Shown here: in pieces, positions 58,780 to 64,000 of the stretch | Position numbering within the stretch: position 1 is the first letter of the stretch | How the letters are laid out: each line of letters starts with the position of its first letter | Origin: Krasilnikovia cinnamomea | Lineage (GTDB): Bacteria; Actinomycetota; Actinomycetes; Mycobacteriales; Micromonosporaceae | Length of the DNA: 64,000 nucleotides | Assembly (NCBI RefSeq): GCF_004217545.1 | Contig: NZ_SHKY01000001.1 | Location: 6,138,001-6,202,000, forward strand | Direction of reading: 5' to 3' | Program-made: the position numbers and the translations under genes | Notes under the pieces: generated by a model | Seen by the model: only the letters and a program-made list of their open reading frames with translations | What the model was told of the DNA's origin: nothing | Database searches by the model: none

Positions 58780-59672
58780 CGAGACTGACCGCCGCGATCG
58801 TCGGGTCCGGCAACATCGGCACGGATCTGCTCTGCAAGCTGCTTCGTTCGCCGCTGATCGAGCCGCGCTGGGTGGCCGGTGTCGATCCGGACAGCCCGGG
58901 CCTGCGCCGTGCCGCCGAGCTGGGCGTGTCCACCAGCGCGGGCGGCGCCGACTGGCTGCTGGCCCAGGATCCGTTGCCAGACGTGGTTTTCGAGGCCACG
59001 TCGGCGGCCGTGCACCGGACCAACGCGCCCCGCTACGCGCAGGCCGGCATCCGCGCGGTCGACCTCACCCCGGCGGCGGTCGGGCCGCTGGTGGTGCCGG
59101 AGGTCAATCTGCGCGCACACCTGGACGCGCCGAACCTCAACCTGATCACCTGCGGCGGGCAGGCCACCATCCCGATGGTGTACGCGGTGTCCCGGGTGAC
59201 CCCGGTGAGCTACGCCGAGATCGTGGCGACCGTGGCGTCCCGCTCGGCCGGGCCGGGCACCCGGGCCAACATCGACGAGTTCACCCGTACCACCAGCCGG
59301 GCGCTCGAACTGGTCGGCGGAGCGGCACGGGGCAAGGCGATCATCGTGCTGAACCCGGCCGAGCCGCCGCTGGTCATGCGGGACACGGTGTTCTGCGCGA
59401 TCGACCCCGAGGCCGACCCCGCCGCAGTGACCGCGTCCATCGCGGCGATGGCCGCCGAGGTCGCCCGGTACGTGCCCGGCTACCGGCTGCTCAACGAGCC
59501 GCAGTTCGACCCGCCGTCGGCGGCGACCGGCGGGCGTGCCCGGGTGGCGATCTTCGTGGAGATCGCCGGTGCCGGTGACTTCCTGCCCCACTACGCCGGA
59601 AACCTGGACATCATGACCGCCGCGGCGACGCGGGTGGGCGAGGAACTCGCCCGCTCCACGGTGCCCGCCTGA
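58776..59672 (+). CDS. hsaG: HsaG, acylating acetaldehyde/propionaldehyde dehydrogenase
   Basis: A 298-residue CoA-acylating aldehyde dehydrogenase (DmpF type). Rossmann motif AAIVGSGNIGTDLLCKLL, catalytic Cys in LITCGGQATIPMVYAVSRV (about residue 126), and RANIDEFTRTTSRALE. ATG overlaps the hsaE stop. It oxidises the aldehyde released by HsaF to propionyl-CoA with NAD and CoA, usually in a channel complex with HsaF, whose gene follows after 15 nt. Confidence 0.93.
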   Translation: MTRLTAAIVGSGNIGTDLLCKLLRSPLIEPRWVAGVDPDSPGLRRAAELGVSTSAGGADWLLAQDPLPDVVFEATSAAVHRTNAPRYAQAGIRAVDLTPAAVGPLVVPEVNLRAHLDAPNLNLITCGGQATIPMVYAVSRVTPVSYAEIVATVASRSAGPGTRANIDEFTRTTSRALELVGGAARGKAIIVLNPAEPPLVMRDTVFCAIDPEADPAAVTASIAAMAAEVARYVPGYRLLNEPQFDPPSAATGGRARVAIFVEIAGAGDFLPHYAGNLDIMTAAATRVGEELARSTVPA

Positions 59673-59687
59673 CCGTGGGAGGACCGC

Positions 59688-60722
59688 ATGCCGAACCGCT
59701 TCTCCGCCGACCTCGACGTGCGCATCACCGACTCCTCGCTGCGCGACGGCTCGCACGCCAAGCGCCACCAGTTCACCGCCGCCGAGGTGGCCGCGGTGGT
59801 CGCCGCGCTGGACGCGGCGGGCGTTCCGGTGATCGAGGTGACGCACGGCGACGGCCTGGGCGGCTCATCCTTCACGTACGGGCTGAGCCGCACGCCGGAG
59901 CAGGAACTCATCACGGTGGCGGTGCGCACCGCGACCCGGGCGCGGATCGCGTTCCTGATGCTGCCCGGGGTCGGCGTGATCGACGACATCCGGGCCGCGG
60001 CGGACAACGGCGCGAGCGTCTGCCGGATCGCCACCCACTGCACCGAGGCGGACATCGCGGTGCAGCACTTCGGGCTGGCCCGCGAACGCGGGCTGGAGAC
60101 GGTCGGCTTCCTGATGATGGCCCACTCCCAGCCGCCCGAGGCGCTGGCCCGGCAGGCCCGCATCATGGCCGACGCGGGCTGCCAGTGCGTGTACGTGGTG
60201 GATTCGGCCGGTGCGCTGGTCCTCGACCAGACGGGCGAGCGGGTCGCCGCGCTCGTGGCGGAGCTGGGCGACGACGCGCAGGTGGGCTTCCACGGGCACG
60301 AGAACCTGGCCCTGGGCGTGGCGAACTCCGTGCTGGCGGTGCGGGCGGGCGCCACCCAGATCGACGGCAGCACCCGGCGGTTCGGGGCGGGCGCCGGGAA
60401 CACGCCGGTCGAGGCGTTCGTGGGGGTCTGCGACAGGCTCGGCATCCGTACCGGTGTCGACTTCTTCGCCATCGTGGACGCGGCCGAGGAGGTGGTCCGC
60501 CCGGCCATGCCGGACGAGTGCCGGCTGGACCGGCTCGCCCTGATCATGGGGTACGCGGGGGTGTACTCCAGCTTCCTCACCCACGCGTACACGCTGGCCC
60601 GCCGCTACGACGTGTCCGGCGCCGAGATCCTGGTCCGGGCCGGGCAGCGGCGCCTGGTCGGCGGCCAGGAGGATCAGCTCATCGACATCGCCGTGCAACT
60701 CCGCGAGGAGGCTCACTCGTAG
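59688..60722 (+). CDS. hsaF: HsaF, 4-hydroxy-2-oxovalerate/oxohexanoate aldolase
   Basis: A 344-residue DmpG-type pyruvate aldolase with RBS GGGAGGA before ATG. RITDSSLRDGSHAKRHQFTA is the conserved active-site start (RDG-x-H), GFHGHENLALGVANSVLAV holds the metal-binding HxH, and GAGAGNTPVEAF the following loop. It cleaves 4-hydroxy-2-oxohexanoate into pyruvate and propanal. Its 3' end overlaps the convergent kshB stop by 10 nt. Confidence 0.93.
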   Translation: MPNRFSADLDVRITDSSLRDGSHAKRHQFTAAEVAAVVAALDAAGVPVIEVTHGDGLGGSSFTYGLSRTPEQELITVAVRTATRARIAFLMLPGVGVIDDIRAAADNGASVCRIATHCTEADIAVQHFGLARERGLETVGFLMMAHSQPPEALARQARIMADAGCQCVYVVDSAGALVLDQTGERVAALVAELGDDAQVGFHGHENLALGVANSVLAVRAGATQIDGSTRRFGAGAGNTPVEAFVGVCDRLGIRTGVDFFAIVDAAEEVVRPAMPDECRLDRLALIMGYAGVYSSFLTHAYTLARRYDVSGAEILVRAGQRRLVGGQEDQLIDIAVQLREEAHS

Positions 60723-61729
60723 GTGACCGCGACCGTGTCGCTGCGGGCGACCGCCTGGCAGGCGAGGATGTACCCCTCGGCGAAGTCCTCCTCCTCCAGC
60801 ACCTCGTTGCGTACGAGCTCGACCTGGCCGCTGACCAACCGGCAGGCGCACGTGCCGCAGTTGCCCTGCCGGCAGGAGAACGGTGGATTCAGCCCCGCCG
60901 AGATGATCACATCTAGCAGGCGCGAACCGGCGGGCCACGGCAGGTGGTGGGTCTGCCCGTCCAGCGTGACCTCGGCTGTCGCGTCCCGGGCCACTGCGGG
61001 CACTGTCGTGTCGGAGTCGAAGCTCTCCACGCGCACCCGGTCCGCCGGGACGCCGGTGCGCTGCAGCGCCTGCCGGGCGACCCCGACGAACGGGTCGGGC
61101 CCACAGACGAACGCTTCGCGATTTGCGTACGCGCACAGCAGCGGTGCCAGGGCGTCCCCGGTGGGCGCCCCGCGCTCGCTGTCCAGCCAGTGCGTCACCG
61201 AGAGCCGCCCGCCGTGGCGCTCGCCCAGCGCGGCCAGCTCCGTGGCGAAGATGACCGACCGGGCGTCGCGGTTCGCGTACACGAGGGCGAGGCGCCCGGA
61301 TCCGCGGGCGAGCACGGACTTGACGATGGCGATCACCGGGGTGATGCCGCTGCCACCGGCGAGCAGCAGCAGGTCGTCGTCGAGCGAGGCCGGGGTGAAC
61401 GTACCGGCCGGCGGCGTGAACTCCAGTGTGGTGCCGGCCCGGACGTGGTCGCAGATCCAGTTCGACGCCCGCCCGCCGGGCACCCGCTTCACCGTGATCT
61501 TCAGGTCCGTGTCGGTGTGCGGTGAACTGGACAGCGAGTAGCACCGGGCGAGGGTGCCGTCCGGCGTCCGGACCGTCAGGTACTGCCCGGGCCGGTAGGT
61601 GAACGCGGCGGTCAGCGCCGGTGGCACCGGAAGCACCAGCGAGTGCGCGTCGGCCGTCTCGGCGATGACGTCGGCTACGCGGAGCCGGTGATACGGGGCG
61701 ATGGCGCCGGTGATCCGGGTGCCGGCCAT
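60713..61729 (-). CDS. kshB: KshB, reductase of 3-ketosteroid 9-alpha-hydroxylase
   Basis: A 338-residue oxidoreductase with ferredoxin-NADP reductase-like FAD domain (FTYRPGQYLTVRT, RCYSLSSSPH), NAD domain (LLLLAGGSGITPVIAIVKSV) and C-terminal plant-type 2Fe-2S domain with PPFSCRQGNCGTCACRLVSG. It passes electrons from NADH to the Rieske centre of KshA. ATG overlaps the stop of the 97-residue gene by 1 nt (TGATG). The three-gene operon kshA-orf-kshB runs on the minus strand from the double KstR box at 63175-63254. Confidence 0.92.
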   Translation of the reverse strand: MAGTRITGAIAPYHRLRVADVIAETADAHSLVLPVPPALTAAFTYRPGQYLTVRTPDGTLARCYSLSSSPHTDTDLKITVKRVPGGRASNWICDHVRAGTTLEFTPPAGTFTPASLDDDLLLLAGGSGITPVIAIVKSVLARGSGRLALVYANRDARSVIFATELAALGERHGGRLSVTHWLDSERGAPTGDALAPLLCAYANREAFVCGPDPFVGVARQALQRTGVPADRVRVESFDSDTTVPAVARDATAEVTLDGQTHHLPWPAGSRLLDVIISAGLNPPFSCRQGNCGTCACRLVSGQVELVRNEVLEEEDFAEGYILACQAVARSDTVAVTYE

Positions 61730-62022
61730 CAGGCCGCCCCGAGGTGGCCCTCGGACACCGCGAGACGGCCCTCGCAGACCGCGCGATCGATGCTGTCGCG
61801 CAGGTCCGGGCAGGTCGGCACCAGCGCGGTGACGCCACCGGCGGCGGCCGCCGCGGCGAGCACGGCGCAGGCGCGTTCGGCCCGGGTGCTCCACTGCACG
61901 CTGGTGTGTCTCGGGCTCAGTTTCCGCGCCCGGACGTCGGCGCCGCAGCGGCCGCAGCGGACCTCGGCGAGCCCGCCCTCCAGGTACGCATGCCGCTCGG
62001 CCAGCGTGTCCGCCCGGGTCAT
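61729..62022 (-). CDS. 97-residue Cys-rich protein between KshA and KshB
   Basis: Translationally coupled on both sides: ATG overlaps the kshA stop by 4 nt (ATGA) and its TGA overlaps the kshB start by 1 nt. The protein begins TLAERHAYLEGGLAEVRCGR then CGADVRARKLSPRHTSVQW, with a CxxC pair, and has three more Cys in ERACAVL, PTCPDL and AVCEGR. The HTSVQW region and Cys pattern suggest a small zinc or iron-sulfur protein. I recall similar proteins next to KshA in other actinobacteria but no assigned function. It might assist cofactor assembly or electron transfer in the hydroxylase, which is inference. Confidence 0.8.
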   Translation of the reverse strand: MTRADTLAERHAYLEGGLAEVRCGRCGADVRARKLSPRHTSVQWSTRAERACAVLAAAAAAGGVTALVPTCPDLRDSIDRAVCEGRLAVSEGHLGAA

Positions 62023-63158
62023 GACGGCGGTGCCGCGGGCGCCTGGCGCTGGAGGTTGTCGGCGACCTCGGCCTCCCAGGTCTGGTTGGCGCGGGTGGTG
62101 TCGACCTCGAACTCGTAGCGCGCCACCATGTCCTCGGTGATGTCCGCGACGTCCACATAGAACTGCTCGTACCAGCGGCGGAGCTGGTAGACCGGGCCGT
62201 CCTCGGCGCACAGCAGCGGATTGTCGATGCGGCTCTTGTGTTTCCAGATCTCCACGTCCTGCTGAAAACCCACGCCGATGCTTCTGGCGAACCGGGCCGC
62301 CGCCTTGTCCGCCTGCGCGGCGGTGAGGCCGGGCAACCGCTTGACGATCACACCCCATTGGAGCACGAACGAGTCGGGCGTGACCGGATAGTGGCAGTTG
62401 ATCAGTACGGATTCCACGTCGGTGCCGTGATAGTCGTGGTGCAGGTAGTCGATCATGTACGAGGGTCCGTAGTAGGCGGCCTCGGAGCGCAGGGTGGCGT
62501 CGCCGGACTGGCTCGCGGTCAGCGGCACGTCCGGCCGTGGCCGGGTGTGCAGGAACTGCGCGGCCACGTGGCCTTCGAGCACGTTCTTGAAGAACGTGGG
62601 GAAGGCGAAGTGGATGTAGAAGAAGTGGGCCATGTCGACCACGTTGTCGATGACTTCGCGGCAGTTGGCGCCGTCGATCCGGATCGAGTCCCAGGTCCAG
62701 GAGCTCCACTCGGGGGAGAAGGCACCCTCGATGCGCGGGATGGTGATCTCCGGCGGGGGCGGGTTGCCCTGCGGGTCGTGCCAGACGAAGAGCTGGCGGT
62801 TCTGCTCACACGTGATCCACGAGCGGGTGCGGGCCCGCATCGGCACCCGGTGCGCGTACGGCACCGAAACGCACCGGCCGTCACCGCGCCAGCGCCAGTC
62901 GTGGAACGGGCAGGCGACGGTGTCGCCCTTGACCGTACCCATGGTGAGGTCTCCGCCCATGTGCCGGCAGTATCCGTCGAGCACGTGCAGCGCGCCGCCG
63001 GTGTCGGCGAACACCACCAGCTTGGTCCCGAACGCCTCGACGGCATGCGGGCGGCCGTCGCGGAACGAATCGGCCAGTCCCAGGCAGTGCCAGCCCCGGG
63101 CGAACCGCGCGGGCGGATCGCCGGTGTCGATCGTCCGTGCCGCCTCGCCGTTGCTCAT
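62019..63158 (-). CDS. kshA: KshA, oxygenase of 3-ketosteroid 9-alpha-hydroxylase
   Basis: A 379-residue Rieske oxygenase. ATG at 63158 has TGGGGGCG upstream; the frame continues to 63236 but lacks an RBS there. Rieske ligands are Cys64/His66 (DGYCRHMGGD) and Cys83/His86 (ACPFHDWRW). The catalytic iron triad is in NVVDMAHFFYIHF (Asp175, His178, His183). FAFPTFFKNVLEGH and WKHKSRIDNPLL match KshA. It hydroxylates C9 of 1,4-androstadiene-3,17-dione types, opening ring B. Two KstR boxes (63175-63188 and 63241-63254) precede it. Confidence 0.95.
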   Translation of the reverse strand: MSNGEAARTIDTGDPPARFARGWHCLGLADSFRDGRPHAVEAFGTKLVVFADTGGALHVLDGYCRHMGGDLTMGTVKGDTVACPFHDWRWRGDGRCVSVPYAHRVPMRARTRSWITCEQNRQLFVWHDPQGNPPPPEITIPRIEGAFSPEWSSWTWDSIRIDGANCREVIDNVVDMAHFFYIHFAFPTFFKNVLEGHVAAQFLHTRPRPDVPLTASQSGDATLRSEAAYYGPSYMIDYLHHDYHGTDVESVLINCHYPVTPDSFVLQWGVIVKRLPGLTAAQADKAAARFARSIGVGFQQDVEIWKHKSRIDNPLLCAEDGPVYQLRRWYEQFYVDVADITEDMVARYEFEVDTTRANQTWEAEVADNLQRQAPAAPPS

Positions 63159-63174
63159 GTCGCCCCCAGTCCCA

Positions 63175-63188
63175 TGGAACGCGTTCCA
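63175..63188. promoter_or_regulatory. KstR box adjacent to the kshA start
   Basis: TGGAACGCGTTCCA is a perfect palindrome matching TnnAACnnGTTnnA. It lies about 17 bp before the kshA start. Confidence 0.7.
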
Positions 63189-63240
63189 CGCCCCCGCTCC
63201 CGCGATTAGGGCGCCGCCCGATCCCGTGTGGCCCATAGAG

Positions 63241-63254
63241 TAGAACGTGTTCTA
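63241..63254. promoter_or_regulatory. KstR box between kshA and hsaA
   Basis: TAGAACGTGTTCTA is a perfect palindrome with full match to TnnAACnnGTTnnA. It is followed by TAGTAT (63253-63258), a plausible -10 for hsaA. Confidence 0.85.
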
Positions 63255-63300
63255 GTATAGGGCCGTCGAGTTCACCGGCCAACCTGGTTGGGGGGATCTC

Positions 63301-64000
63301 ATGGAGGCAAGCGGTGGCGTCGCGGTCCTGACCGGAGTGCGCGACCTGCTACCGGTCCTGCGGGAGCGTGCGCAGGAGACCGAGGACCGCCGGGCACTGT
63401 CCGCCGAGACCGTCAAGTCACTGGCCGAGACCGGCTTCTTCCGGCTGCTGCAGCCCGCCCGGTTCGGCGGATTCGAGGCCCATCCGCTGACCTTCCTGCG
63501 CGGCGTGCGGGAACTGGCCAGCGCATGCGGCTCCACCGGCTGGGTGGCCTCGGTGATCGGGGTGCACAACTGGCAGCTCGCACTCTTTCCCGACCAGGCG
63601 CAGCAGGACGTGTGGGCCGACGACCCGGGCACCCGGATGTCGTCGTCCTACGCGCCCACCGGCACCATCCGGGCCGTCGACGGGGGATACCGGGTCGACG
63701 GCAGGTGGAGCTTCTCCTCCGGCTGCGACCACGCCGACTGGGTGCTGCTCGGCGGGATCGTCCCGCCCGGCGACGACGGCACCCCGGCCGACTTCCGTAC
63801 GTTCCTGCTGCCCGCCGCCGACTACACCATCGAGGACGTGTGGCACACCGTCGGGCTGCGCGGCACCGGCAGCAACGACATCGTCGTGTCCGACGCGTTC
63901 GTCCCGGTGCACCGGTCACTGAGCTTCAACGACACGGCGCGCTGCGTCTGCCCCGGGCAGGAGCTCAACACCGCGCCGCTCTACCGGATCCCGTACGCGT
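63301..64000 (+). CDS. hsaA: HsaA, flavin-dependent 3-HSA monooxygenase oxygenase component (3' end outside window)
   Basis: The first 233 codons of an acyl-CoA-dehydrogenase-fold monooxygenase, open to the window end; full HsaA is about 390-395 residues. ATG at 63301 has GGGGGG upstream. Characteristic blocks: SAETVKSLAETGFFRLLQPA, CGSTGWVASVIGVHNWQLAL, WSFSSGCDHADWVLLGG and VGLRGTGSNDIVVSDAFVPV. With the reductase HsaB it hydroxylates 3-HSA to the catechol 3,4-DHSA, the substrate of ring A cleavage. A perfect KstR box lies 47 bp upstream, divergent with kshA. Confidence 0.92.
   Translation, partial: MEASGGVAVLTGVRDLLPVLRERAQETEDRRALSAETVKSLAETGFFRLLQPARFGGFEAHPLTFLRGVRELASACGSTGWVASVIGVHNWQLALFPDQAQQDVWADDPGTRMSSSYAPTGTIRAVDGGYRVDGRWSFSSGCDHADWVLLGGIVPPGDDGTPADFRTFLLPAADYTIEDVWHTVGLRGTGSNDIVVSDAFVPVHRSLSFNDTARCVCPGQELNTAPLYRIPYA

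Overview
The window is high-GC DNA with frequent GTG and some TTG starts, 1-4 nt stop/start overlaps, Tat signal peptides, a SigK/RskA pair and a KstR-controlled steroid-degradation cluster. This points to an actinobacterium; the gene mix resembles Micromonosporaceae (Actinoplanes-like), but the genus is inference only. I see no tRNA, rRNA, CRISPR array or intact insertion sequence.

Layout. 1-8 kb: 3' part of an MMPL exporter, a secreted repeat protein, a large MalT-like ATPase regulator without a DNA-binding domain, a secreted beta-barrel-like protein, a flavodoxin-fold protein and a small conserved protein. 8-18 kb: an exported DUF1996 protein with two inserted coiled-coil-like repeats, then a divergent cluster (membrane protein and sugar-nucleotide epimerase on the minus strand; glycosyltransferase 2, DUF2064 transferase, methyltransferase, b561-type/molybdopterin oxidoreductase, membrane protein, response regulator and histidine kinase on the plus strand). 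GTAAG elements sit in the divergent promoter and before the response regulator, which suggests one regulator ties the cluster together. 18-27 kb: a DUF4331 operon, a TPR protein with a Ni/Co-type transporter, a Mn/Zn-type ABC transporter and sigK-rskA. Three promoter-like sequences of one type, CCATCC/CAATCC-N15-nCGAAn, precede the DUF4331 gene, the TPR operon and sigK, so these look like one SigK regulon.

27-45 kb: stress and signalling genes. These include a decayed DHFR-like pseudogene, a TetR regulator with an alpha/beta hydrolase, a class A penicillin-binding protein, a SipW/TasA-like exported protein, a GGDEF protein, STAS/anti-sigma proteins, a ferritin-like plus hemerythrin pair, a CBS protein, two recQ fragments in opposite orientation, a lipoprotein/27-residue membrane peptide/DUF6766 operon, carbonic anhydrase, an AraC regulator and a chemoreceptor.

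45-64 kb: steroid catabolism. Exported KstD and ChoA could oxidise sterols outside the cytoplasm. KstR divides the region. A FadE28/FadE29-like pair, a ChsH2-ChsH1 fusion and Ltp2 would remove the last propionyl unit of the side chain. A second KstD, a KstD-like flavoprotein, KshA, a 97-residue protein and KshB open ring B, and HsaA (cut by the window end) begins ring A degradation. HsaE, HsaG and HsaF convert the C5 product to pyruvate and propionyl-CoA. Five sites fit TnnAACnnGTTnnA, the KstR consensus as I recall it (one with a final mismatch), and lie before the operons of this cluster.
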